A DNA stretch of 32,244 bases from Saprospiraceae bacterium (GCA_027011385.1 JALVAD010000186.1:1-32244), one strand, 5' to 3'; shown: positions 18,539 through 27,726, numbered from the stretch's first letter. A program made the numbers and translations. Notes: a model not told the origin generated them from the letters alone.

Positions 18539-21500
18539 ATGACTTACCTAAAAATAGCTTTTACCTTTATATTAGGATTTGCCCTTTCCTCTCTGCTTTA
18601 CTCACAAGATGTAAAGCTTTATACCCAAGCAGATGTAGATGCCTTTGACCCCAATACAACGATGATAAGCGGTAATCTAGAGATTGGTAGTACTTATGGC
18701 AATGATCCCATCACAGATTTATCAAATCTATCAAACCTAACTTCCATTGGTGGATATTTAAAAATCTATAACAATGATGCATTAACAAATCTCGATGGGT
18801 TAAGTAAACTCACATCTATTGGGGGTTTTTTAATTATTACAACCAATGATACTTTAACCGATATTAATGGGCTAAATAAGCTCTCTTCCATTGGTGGAGA
18901 TTTGATTATTTCCAACAATTCTAAACTATCAAATATTGATGGGCTAAATAATCTAATTTCCATTGGTGGAGATTTGATTATTTACAACAATTCTAAACTA
19001 TCAAATATTGATGGGCTAAATAAGCTCACTTCCATTGGTGGAGGTTTGATTATTTATTACAATGATGCATTAACAAATATTGATGGGCTAAATAATCTAA
19101 TTTCTATTGGGGGAAAATTATATATTAGAAACAATGATGCTTTAACAAATATTGATGGATTAGGTAAAATTACTTCAGTAAGTGAAAATTTGACCATTAT
19201 TAACAATAAAAAACTAACAAATATTGATGGGCTAAATAAACTCACTTCCATTAATGGATATTTAAGAATTTCTGGAAATGATATATTATCAAATTTTGAT
19301 GGTTTAAGTAGTCTTAATACTATTGATAAATATTTAAAAATTGTTAACAATAAAAAACTAACAGATTGCTGTGGTATTCAAGAAATCTTATCTACACCCG
19401 GAGCAATTGGAGGGCAAATTATAATTTATAATAATCCGTCAGAATGTAGTAGTAAAGAAGAAGTATTGGAATCATCATGTGGAATAAAGATTAATATTCT
19501 CACTTTTCCTCCTTGTATTGATGCCGATAACGGCTCTTTACAAATTACTGTAAAGAGATATGATACAATTCCTTTTTATTACAAATGGGAACGGATAGAA
19601 GATAGTGCTATGGGTAGTGGAAGTAGTTTTGATAATATTTTTAATATAGAAAATCTAAAAGGAGGAACTTATAATATCACTGTTACCACGAACGCACCTG
19701 ATACTATTATAAATACAGGAATTGTTTTAAATCAAATATCCGGCTCTGTATTTGAGATTATTGAAATCACTACTACTAATAGCTCCAATGGATATAACAA
19801 TGGTAGCATTACTGTAAAAACAGCAGGTGGTATATCGCCATATACTTATGATTGGTCAGGAATATCCACAGGAAGCTATATAGGAATTACTGATGATAAT
19901 TATACCATTGATAACCTTACACAAGGTGAGTATTCTATAACAGTATCCGATGATGCCGGGAATCAACAAAGTATCGCAGTATCACTTCTAGATGAGACAA
20001 TCCCTACATTTCCCTGTACAGAACCAATTGATATAATTATACTCAACGATGTTTCTGGATCAGTAAACGCAACTGAATATAAAGAGTCTAAACAATTTTT
20101 TGTTGATTTTCTTAATGCAGTAAATATAGGCACAAACGCTGATGATAGCAGGGCAGCTATTGTTGAATGGTCTTCTTATAGCCCTCCGAAAATTCAAATT
20201 CCTATTACCGGAGATATTGCGACTTTACAGGATTACATCTCTTACAATAGAGTATTTTATGGAGGTACATCTCCACATCTGGCAATGAGTTTTGGTAAAA
20301 AATATCTTGACAGTGTTGGACGCGTAGATGTAGAAAAGGTAATTATTCTTTCTACTGATGGAAGTTATGGTCAGGTATCTCCATCATTGATAGCATTGGC
20401 TGACAAATTCAAAGCTGCCGGATATCATATTGTCACCATAGCTTTTGATAATGCATTTGCTTATAGTAGTACAAGAGATATATTAACCGAAGTTGCTTCT
20501 ATCCCTCAGTTAGCTCCGGGTGCTCCTGCATATTCACTTCTAGATGGAGATTTAGCAAATAAAATAGTCAATCTCTATCTTTGTCCGATAGACCCCGGAA
20601 GTACTGCTACAGCGTATTTCAATAGAGACGGGTCAATTGACATTCTTGATATTGTACCTATTGGCAATTGTCCGTATCCCGATGGTGTAGAGATAAATTT
20701 TACAATTGAGGCTTTAAGAGAACTGTCTCTTCCTGCCGGTACTCCTGTTACGTTTTATTTCAATAACCCTGAACTTTTCGGAACTACTCCCATTTTAACC
20801 TGGATAATGCCCTGCGCTTTGGCAGCAGGAGAAATTGATACTTTTTCTGTAATATTACCTGTTAATACCCCCGGAAACATCTTTGCTGTTCTCAATGATG
20901 ATGGCAGCCAATCTCCTCCTATACAGTTTCCTATCACCAATATTGAAGAACTTGCATATTCCAATAATATAGACAATCAGAGCATTTGTCTTGATGATAG
21001 AGCTACTTTACAGGCATTGAAATATACTACAACTCCCAAACCTATCTGCGATACACTTGTGATATACACTATAAACGTATGCAATATCAGTGAAGTAGAT
21101 GCTTTTGGTGTCGTAGTTGAGGATATTCCTCCCGATGATTTTGTTTTGGTGGGCACTGTCTTCAATGACAATGGATGTGCTACCGATAATGGCGGGGTTT
21201 ATGATATTCCTGCCGGATGTTGTATTTCTCTTACACTTACTTATGATGCTGCGAATGCTGCCAATGGTTACTACGGAAATCAGGGAGTAAATATCGATGG
21301 ACCATCAGGGCAAGATTATATAGATTTTGATGGTAGCACTACTACTGCTGAAGATGTGATTATTGACGATACATTGGATTGTCCTTCGACAAATATTGAA
21401 TTCACAAAGGAAGTAAATATCTACCAATCTTGCGACGATGCCTTTGTGGTTTATAAGTTTTCTATTAAAAATGAAATGAATATTCCTCTACAAGGGCTTG

Positions 21501-23515
21501 TTTTTACGGATATTTTACCCGATCCTTGTGTCTGGGCTTTTGAACCATATCTACTGGAAGGTTTAAGCATTGGCAATAGAGATATTGATGGCAATAAGGC
21601 TAGCTTTGTTATTGATGAGGTTCTCCCTGATACTACTGCAACATTTTATTTGGATGCAGCTTTGAGCTCTTGGGATATAAGCGGAATTTTATCAAATACT
21701 GCCACTCTCCAAAATATTCCCGATCCTGATAATGGTGGATATAGAACGCTAACTTCCAATACGGTTTCCACAAATGTCACAGCTACTCCTACAATTATTT
21801 TGCCGGATACTATATTCGCACATCAGGGGGATGAAATAGATTTGGAAATCAATTCTACGGATTCGATTAGTTGGACAACATCAGGAGATGGTATTTTTTC
21901 CGACAGCAGCAGTAGTAAAACGAAATATATTCCAGGAGTTCAAGATTCGATTGACCAAAAAGTGTATTTATTCGTCTCCGTAAAATCTGACTGTGGGGAA
22001 ACAGGAAAAAACATTGTAATTATTTTTGAGCAATGTAGTTTGTCCATTACTTCGGTAAACATCGGTGATTGCAAAGACAATGACACTCCATCAGATAATA
22101 CTGATGACACCTATGAAGTGACTTTTAATATTTCCGCCTTAAATCCCGGTTCAAACGGTACTTTTACGGTAAAAGATGGCACTAAAGATTATGGGCAATT
22201 CAACTACAATAGTGAGGGAATGATAACACTTCCTGCTGATGGATTGGATTATACTTTGGTATTTGAGGATAGTGAATTATCAGGTTGCACTATACAAAAA
22301 GTGGTAAATCAAGAGAGTTGCTCGGATGAATGTTCTATGAGTATTGATAGTATTCTTATAGGAGATTGCAATGATAATGGCACTCCCTCAGACAATACCG
22401 ATGATACTTATGATGTAACTTTCAATATTTCAGCCTTAAATCCGGGTTCTAATTCTACTTATACGGTAAAAGACAACACAAAGAATTACGGTCAATTCAA
22501 CTACAATAATGAGGGAAAGATAACGCTTCCTGCTAATGGATTGAATTATACATTGGTATTTGAGGATAGTGAAAAATCTGGTTGTACAATTCAAAAAATT
22601 GTAAGCCATGAAAGTTGTTCGGATGATTGTTCTATGAATATTGATAGTATTGTTATCGGTGATTGTAATGACAATGACACTCCCTCAGATAATACGGATG
22701 ACACCTATGAAGTGACTTTCAATATTTCAGCTTTGAATCCGGGTTCCAATGCTACTTATACGGTAAAAGATGGAACTAAGGATTATGGGCAATTCAGCTA
22801 CAATAGCGCGGAAAAGATAACACTTCCTGCTGATGGATTGGATTATACCTTGGTGTTTGAGGATAGTGAAATATCAGGTTGTACTATACAAAAAGTGGTA
22901 AATAAGCAAAGTTGTTCGGACGAATGTTCTATGAATATTGATAGTATTGTTATTGGTGATTGTGATGACAATGGCACTCCATCAGACAATACGGATGACA
23001 CCTATGAAGTAACTTTCCAAATATCAGCCTTAAATCCGGGTTCTAATGCTACTTATGCAGTAAAAAACGGCATTAAGGATTATGGTCAGTTCAGCTACAA
23101 TAGCGAGGGAAAGATAACGCTTCCTGCTAATGGTTTGGATTATACTTTAGTGTTTGAGGATAGCGAAAAATCGGGTTGCACAATTCAAAAAGAGGTAAGC
23201 CAACAAAGCTGTTCCAATAGTATTGTAGAAAAACCTGTAATAGATATTCCAAATATTTTTACTCCAAATGATGATGGACACAATGACAAATGGTATGTAA
23301 AAATATCAGACCAAAGAATAAAAATACTCTCTTGCAAAATTTATGATAGATGGGGTGAATTGGTTTATTTTTCTGAAAATGATAATAATTTTTATTGGGA
23401 TGGTCGGTTCAAAAATCGTAAAGCTATGCAAGGCGTATATGTTTATGTCATTGAATATAACATTGATAATGGGAAAACGGTAACTGTAGCAGGGGATTTG
23501 ACATTGATAAGATAG
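18539..23515 (+). CDS. Paralogous giant surface protein: LRR - SprB-like - vWA - DUF11-like - 4 x 99-aa repeats - T9SS type B domain
   Basis: Same signal peptide and order of domains; C-terminus 'IPNIFTPNDDGHNDKWYVK...AGDLTLIR'. Confidence 0.92.
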   Translation: MTYLKIAFTFILGFALSSLLYSQDVKLYTQADVDAFDPNTTMISGNLEIGSTYGNDPITDLSNLSNLTSIGGYLKIYNNDALTNLDGLSKLTSIGGFLIITTNDTLTDINGLNKLSSIGGDLIISNNSKLSNIDGLNNLISIGGDLIIYNNSKLSNIDGLNKLTSIGGGLIIYYNDALTNIDGLNNLISIGGKLYIRNNDALTNIDGLGKITSVSENLTIINNKKLTNIDGLNKLTSINGYLRISGNDILSNFDGLSSLNTIDKYLKIVNNKKLTDCCGIQEILSTPGAIGGQIIIYNNPSECSSKEEVLESSCGIKINILTFPPCIDADNGSLQITVKRYDTIPFYYKWERIEDSAMGSGSSFDNIFNIENLKGGTYNITVTTNAPDTIINTGIVLNQISGSVFEIIEITTTNSSNGYNNGSITVKTAGGISPYTYDWSGISTGSYIGITDDNYTIDNLTQGEYSITVSDDAGNQQSIAVSLLDETIPTFPCTEPIDIIILNDVSGSVNATEYKESKQFFVDFLNAVNIGTNADDSRAAIVEWSSYSPPKIQIPITGDIATLQDYISYNRVFYGGTSPHLAMSFGKKYLDSVGRVDVEKVIILSTDGSYGQVSPSLIALADKFKAAGYHIVTIAFDNAFAYSSTRDILTEVASIPQLAPGAPAYSLLDGDLANKIVNLYLCPIDPGSTATAYFNRDGSIDILDIVPIGNCPYPDGVEINFTIEALRELSLPAGTPVTFYFNNPELFGTTPILTWIMPCALAAGEIDTFSVILPVNTPGNIFAVLNDDGSQSPPIQFPITNIEELAYSNNIDNQSICLDDRATLQALKYTTTPKPICDTLVIYTINVCNISEVDAFGVVVEDIPPDDFVLVGTVFNDNGCATDNGGVYDIPAGCCISLTLTYDAANAANGYYGNQGVNIDGPSGQDYIDFDGSTTTAEDVIIDDTLDCPSTNIEFTKEVNIYQSCDDAFVVYKFSIKNEMNIPLQGLVFTDILPDPCVWAFEPYLLEGLSIGNRDIDGNKASFVIDEVLPDTTATFYLDAALSSWDISGILSNTATLQNIPDPDNGGYRTLTSNTVSTNVTATPTIILPDTIFAHQGDEIDLEINSTDSISWTTSGDGIFSDSSSSKTKYIPGVQDSIDQKVYLFVSVKSDCGETGKNIVIIFEQCSLSITSVNIGDCKDNDTPSDNTDDTYEVTFNISALNPGSNGTFTVKDGTKDYGQFNYNSEGMITLPADGLDYTLVFEDSELSGCTIQKVVNQESCSDECSMSIDSILIGDCNDNGTPSDNTDDTYDVTFNISALNPGSNSTYTVKDNTKNYGQFNYNNEGKITLPANGLNYTLVFEDSEKSGCTIQKIVSHESCSDDCSMNIDSIVIGDCNDNDTPSDNTDDTYEVTFNISALNPGSNATYTVKDGTKDYGQFSYNSAEKITLPADGLDYTLVFEDSEISGCTIQKVVNKQSCSDECSMNIDSIVIGDCDDNGTPSDNTDDTYEVTFQISALNPGSNATYAVKNGIKDYGQFSYNSEGKITLPANGLDYTLVFEDSEKSGCTIQKEVSQQSCSNSIVEKPVIDIPNIFTPNDDGHNDKWYVKISDQRIKILSCKIYDRWGELVYFSENDNNFYWDGRFKNRKAMQGVYVYVIEYNIDNGKTVTVAGDLTLIR
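18776..19351 (+). repeat. 8 tandem 72-bp LRR units
   Basis: Hand-parsed from DALTNLDGLSKLTSIGGFLIITTN to DILSNFDGLSSLNTIDKYLKIVNN. Confidence 0.92.
22034..23221 (+). repeat. Four tandem 297-bp (99-aa) repeats 'CSMNIDSIVIGDCNDNGTPSDNTDDTYEVTFNISALNPGSN...GCTIQKVVSQQSCSD'
   Basis: Units start at 22034, 22331, 22628 and 22925 with exact 297-nt spacing; one copy each in the two upstream paralogs. Confidence 0.92.
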
Positions 23516-23521
23516 TGATGA

Positions 23522-23815
23522 AGGTGCATTTCATTTTTTCGCTTTTTGCAATACTGCCCTCCCGTAGAAACCTTTACAGGTTTTACGGGACAGGTCTAAC
23601 TCCCTGTTTCTTCGCAGACTTCGAAACCGGGAAAACCGCAACCCGCATTTCCCTTTACAATGAGTCGCGGGATGCTACCTCCCCCTATCATTGTTCGTAA
23701 CAAAGTGAAGAAAAATTATAAGGGGGAGAGTAAAGCATTTGTGGGATGGATGAGGGGGCAGTTGTGCTGATAAACAGGAATATCAATCCGCAAAGGAGAA
23801 AAATGAAATGCACCC
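23522..23815. mobile_element. Fold-back/MITE-like element, copy 3
   Basis: TIRs (A)GGTGCATTTCATTTTT / AAAAATGAAATGCACC; shared interior with copy 2 (ACTCCCTGTTTCTTCGCAGACTTCGAAACCGGGAAAACCGCA) and core hairpin. Confidence 0.72.
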
Positions 23816-23887
23816 AGAAACATTAAACATTAATAAACTAATTCTTAACTATCCTTAACTTCTTAATGGTTTTATTAAAATATTTTT

Positions 23888-23927
23888 TGAACACGGATAA
23901 CACAGATTGTACGGATAAACACCGATT
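23888..23927. repeat. Short dispersed ACACGGAT-type repeat, copy A
   Basis: tgaacACGGATaACACAGATtgtACGGATaaACACCGATt; same motif at 27591-27629 and 27880-27920. Confidence 0.75.
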
Positions 23928-23949
23928 AAGTGTCCAAGTGGATTTTACG

Positions 23950-24003
23950 TCTAAGATATACTTCTTAATATTTTTTTTGTAACTTTGATTCCTATTAGGC
24001 TTT
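23950..24003 (+). promoter_or_regulatory. Conserved promoter/leader module upstream of the MBL-fold gene
   Basis: CTAAGATATACTTCTTAATATTTTTTTTGTAACTTTGATTCCTATTAGGCTTTCGC; TAACTTTG at 23980-23987. Confidence 0.6.
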
Positions 24004-24036
24004 CGCCCTTAATATAACAATGATAATATTAAACAA

Positions 24037-24879
24037 ATGAAAGTTACAGTATTAGTCGAAAACTCAGTTTCTAAAAATGGTCAACCCGGACTGAAATCTG
24101 AACACGGATTAAGTATTCATATTGAAGTGAATAATACCAATATACTTTTTGATGTTGGAAAAACAGATTTGTTTAGCCGCAATTCAAAGAAGTTAAACAT
24201 TGATTTGTCCAAAGTTGATTATCTTATAATTTCTCACGGTCATTATGACCATGGTGGAGGTTTAAAGCATTTTCTAAAAATCAATACTAAGGCTAAAATT
24301 TATATGCATAAGAAGGCTATCAACAAGTATTTTACTAAAATATTTGGTTTTATACCTTTTAACATTAGCCTTGATTCAAATATTATTAATAAAAATAGAG
24401 ATAGAATAGTTTTTGTTGACGAAGATATGCATTTAACTGACAATATTGATTTGCTGGCTGATTTCCCAGAAGATTTCCCTCAACTAACAGGAAACTTAAG
24501 CTTATATGAAAAGTATGAAGGGATTGTTGAAAATGATAAATTTCAACATGAAATAGCGCTTTTAATCAATGAAAACAGTAATACGGTTTTATTTACCGCT
24601 TGTTCACATTCCGGTATAATTAATATGTATAAAAAAGCTGAATCATTTAAGAAAAATGAAAAAATAAACTATGTTTTTGGAGGTTTTCACACATATAATC
24701 CGGCAACAAGAAAAAATGAAAGCAAAAACTATTTAGATAATCTTACCTCCGGACTAAAAGAAACCGATTCTTTGTTTTATACTGGACATTGTACAGGCGA
24801 ACAAAATCTGGACTATTTGAAAGAAAAATTAGATAATAAGATATTTTCAATGAATACAGGAGATATTATAGAGATATAA
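24037..24879 (+). CDS. MBL-fold metallo-hydrolase, dihydropterin ribofuranosyl-aminobenzene phosphate synthase-like
   Basis: 'SHGHYDHGGGL' (HxHxDH), 'TACSHSGIINM', 'GGFH' and 'YTGHCTGEQ' motifs. Confidence 0.88.
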   Translation: MKVTVLVENSVSKNGQPGLKSEHGLSIHIEVNNTNILFDVGKTDLFSRNSKKLNIDLSKVDYLIISHGHYDHGGGLKHFLKINTKAKIYMHKKAINKYFTKIFGFIPFNISLDSNIINKNRDRIVFVDEDMHLTDNIDLLADFPEDFPQLTGNLSLYEKYEGIVENDKFQHEIALLINENSNTVLFTACSHSGIINMYKKAESFKKNEKINYVFGGFHTYNPATRKNESKNYLDNLTSGLKETDSLFYTGHCTGEQNLDYLKEKLDNKIFSMNTGDIIEI

Positions 24880-24891
24880 TTAGTGTCTGTA

Positions 24892-25128
24892 AGGTGCATT
24901 TCATTTTATTTTTTTGAATAAAATTTTATTGCCTTGTGGCAAATTGATAAAGATATACAAGAATTTTATAGTACGACATTGAGTGTTGCTACCTCCCCCT
25001 ATCATTTTTCGTAACAAAGTGAAGAAAAATTATTAGGGGGAGAGCAGAGCATTTGCGGGATGGTTGAGGGGGCGGTTGTGCTAAAAAACGGAAGTGTCAA
25101 TCCGTAAAGTAAAAAAATAAAATGTACT
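24892..25128. mobile_element. Fold-back/MITE-like element, copy 4
   Basis: AGGTGCATTTCATTTTATTTTTTT ... AAAAAAATAAAATGTACT; core CTCCCCCTATCATTTTTC...GAAAAATTATTAGGGGGAG. Confidence 0.68.
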
Positions 25129-25172
25129 CATGCAGCAAATTGAAGATTAAAAACATCTTAATAGTATTAATA

Positions 25173-25333
25173 GTGTCTGCACGAAAACACATCAAATTTG
25201 AAATTGATTCTTTTTGTCATCTTTTAACTTTTTCACAAGTGATTGATACTATGGCATCAAATCATTGTAAAAAAATCAAAATCTAAACAAAAGTCATCTG
25301 AATTTCAAAAATTGTCTGTTTTCGTGCAGACAC
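25173..25333. mobile_element. Second, unrelated 161-bp non-autonomous TIR element (MITE) with TAATA target-site duplication
   Basis: Perfect palindromic ends TAGTGTCTGCACGAAAACA (25171-25189) / TGTTTTCGTGCAGACACTA (25317-25335); TAATA at 25168-25172 and 25334-25338; imperfect TIR continues inward (TTGAAATT); no transposase ORF. Confidence 0.75.
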
Positions 25334-25398
25334 TAATATCATTTAGCTTTCATCATCCTGTGAATTTATCATATTCTTCATTATAAAATTCTGTTGAT

Positions 25399-27579
25399 AT
25401 GAAAAATTTATTATTCAAATTATTATTCGTTGCGATTATTATTAATGCCCGACACCCATTGTTTTCACAGACAATTGAATTGTATGGCAATTATCATACG
25501 ATGGGAATAATTGTCAATTTGAATGAAAATAATGACCCTGAAAACGATGCTGTTATGAGGGTAAAATACAGAGTTGTTGATTCCACATTTCAAGAAGGGT
25601 TTCCTGCAACCAGAACCAACAACACACAATTTGTAGGGAGCCTGTTTTGGCTTAAACCGAATACAAATTATGAAGTTATTGCAACCATTCAAGACCCGAC
25701 AAGCCCCAATCTTAACGGAACAATATTGCAAGCAAGCTCTAAAACCAGAGAAAATCCAAAACGATTCAATTCTAAAAAATCATATTATGTAAGCCCCAAC
25801 GGTAACGACACATCATATACCAAATCATCACCGGGTTCCATTCAGGAAGCCATAAAACTCGTAAAAGCAGGTGAAGAAATTGTTTTGCTCGGGGGTATTT
25901 ATCACGTGGGTAAATTGGTGTTCGCGTATCAAGGAACTGAAGAATCTCCCATAACCATTCGTTCGGCTCAAGGCGAAAGAGCAATTTTTGATGGCGCAGA
26001 TACCGTAAAACACACTTGGAAAAACGAAGGACAAGGAATATTTTCTACCGAATTGGATTATGAAAATACCCGGCTCATCATCGCTGATAATCGCAGATTG
26101 TATCAATATAAATCGATGAATGACCTCAATAATTTGATTTGGGAATTAGATGGTTTCTTTGTGGAAGGCAAAAAAGTTTATGTCAAAATACAAGATAAAA
26201 ATCCTGCCGATTTGAAGATGATAATATCCGATAAACACAATGCATTTACGGTTTGGGACAAAGATTATTTTCATTTCAGAAACCTTACATTCAGAAATTA
26301 TGGTCAAGGTGATTGGGCGAAAGCCATATATTTTTACAATTCAAGCCACAATGTGGTTGACAGTTGTCTTTTTGCAATGAACAATCTCGGTGTTGGGATA
26401 AAATACAGTTCCGACCAAATTACCGTTCAGTATTGTGAGTTTTACGACGATACGGATATGTGGGATTGGAATGCTATGAAAGCAAGTATTGTAGAAAGTA
26501 CTCTAATATCGTTTTATGATCCGGTGTTAGGTAGAGGGCACGTCATTAGAAACAATGTATTTCACGATTGTCAGGACGGAATGTCACCCGGCAGTTTTTA
26601 CAAAAATGAATTGACTACGGAATTAGATATTTACGACAATATTATTTACAATGCAGGAGATGACGGGATTTCTGTCGATGGATGGGCAAGCAATGTCAGA
26701 GTTTGGAACAATACGATTTATGATGTTTTGGTCGGTATTTCTTTTGCTCCTATAAACAAAGGTTCTGCTTATGCAATTAGGAATCTTATTTATAATACCG
26801 GATACGGTAATAACACTTACAGGGGAATGTCGTTCAAGTTTAATAGCGGATATGCAAAATCAGGTAAAATGTATCTGTTTCACAATACAAGCGATGCAAT
26901 GCTGGAAGGAGTTGACGGATTTGAATGTAGAATTCCGGGAGATTGGGAGCAGATTTATACACGTAATAATGCATTTACCGGAAATAGATTTGCAATCAGT
27001 TATTTTGAGGGTAGTGGAAACCGTCCATTGGATATGGATTATGACAATTTATTTACTTTCGACGAAGATGAATTTGCTTATTTTTACGACAACCAATCTC
27101 ATCATTATACCACTTTTAATGAGTTTCAGATTACCACCGGATTGGAATCAAATGGTATCGCTTCAAATCCAATGTTTCACTCTTCATCTGATGGTGATTA
27201 CAGCTTATTAAAAGACAGTCCGTTGATCGACAACGGAGTATTAATACCGGGCATCAATGATGATTTTTACGGAAAAAATCCAGATATTGGAGTCTACGAA
27301 TACATCCCTGCTAACAGTATCGAAAAGGAATACGCAATTGATAATATAACAATCTCACCAAATCCTGCAATTGATTTAATTGAAATTATCAATGCTGCAA
27401 AAGATTGTGAATTGTTCCTTTACGATGCAAAACAATCATTAAAAGTCAAGACAAATTGTGATTCAGATAATATGATACTTGACATTGGAAATTTAAAACC
27501 AGGTATTTATTTCTTGGTATTTGTTAATAAAAACAAAAAGGTAAGTTCTATTAAAAAATTGATCAAAATAGATTTTTAA
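25399..27579 (+). CDS. Secreted right-handed beta-helix protein with T9SS type A sorting domain
   Basis: Signal peptide; 'YYVSPNGNDTSYTKSSPGSIQEAIKLVKAGEEIVLLGGIYH'; repeated N/D-x-x-I/V beta-helix rungs; C-terminal 'ITISPNPAIDLIEI...LKPGIYFLVFVNK'. Confidence 0.88.
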   Translation: MKNLLFKLLFVAIIINARHPLFSQTIELYGNYHTMGIIVNLNENNDPENDAVMRVKYRVVDSTFQEGFPATRTNNTQFVGSLFWLKPNTNYEVIATIQDPTSPNLNGTILQASSKTRENPKRFNSKKSYYVSPNGNDTSYTKSSPGSIQEAIKLVKAGEEIVLLGGIYHVGKLVFAYQGTEESPITIRSAQGERAIFDGADTVKHTWKNEGQGIFSTELDYENTRLIIADNRRLYQYKSMNDLNNLIWELDGFFVEGKKVYVKIQDKNPADLKMIISDKHNAFTVWDKDYFHFRNLTFRNYGQGDWAKAIYFYNSSHNVVDSCLFAMNNLGVGIKYSSDQITVQYCEFYDDTDMWDWNAMKASIVESTLISFYDPVLGRGHVIRNNVFHDCQDGMSPGSFYKNELTTELDIYDNIIYNAGDDGISVDGWASNVRVWNNTIYDVLVGISFAPINKGSAYAIRNLIYNTGYGNNTYRGMSFKFNSGYAKSGKMYLFHNTSDAMLEGVDGFECRIPGDWEQIYTRNNAFTGNRFAISYFEGSGNRPLDMDYDNLFTFDEDEFAYFYDNQSHHYTTFNEFQITTGLESNGIASNPMFHSSSDGDYSLLKDSPLIDNGVLIPGINDDFYGKNPDIGVYEYIPANSIEKEYAIDNITISPNPAIDLIEIINAAKDCELFLYDAKQSLKVKTNCDSDNMILDIGNLKPGIYFLVFVNKNKKVSSIKKLIKIDF

Positions 27580-27590
27580 ATAATATTTTT

Positions 27591-27629
27591 TGAACACAGA
27601 TGACACGGATTTTACTGATTAACACAAAT
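27591..27629. repeat. Short dispersed ACACGGAT-type repeat, copy B
   Basis: tgaacACAGATgACACGGATtttactGATtaACACAAAT, also preceded by AATATTTTT as in copy A. Confidence 0.75.
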
Positions 27630-27647
27630 CTGTTTATGTGGGTTGGC

Positions 27648-27726
27648 AGCTACTCCGGTTTCGGAACAGAGTTGAGAAACGGGAGGCTGGGAGGCAGTAT
27701 GGCAAAAAAACAAAGTTGAAATACTT
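27648..27726 (-). mobile_element. Inverted, degenerate fragment of the fold-back element
   Basis: CCGGTTTCGGAACAGAGTTGAGAAACGGGAGGCTGGGAGGCAGTATGGCAAAAAAACAAAGTTGAAAT resembles the reverse complement of the left half of copies 2 and 3. Confidence 0.45.

Noticed and set aside
23515-23700. 61-aa + strand ORF overlapping the stop of the third LRR gene
   Set aside because: Translation of fold-back copy 3; shares the LTPCFFADFETGKTA string only because copies 2 and 3 are the same repeat.
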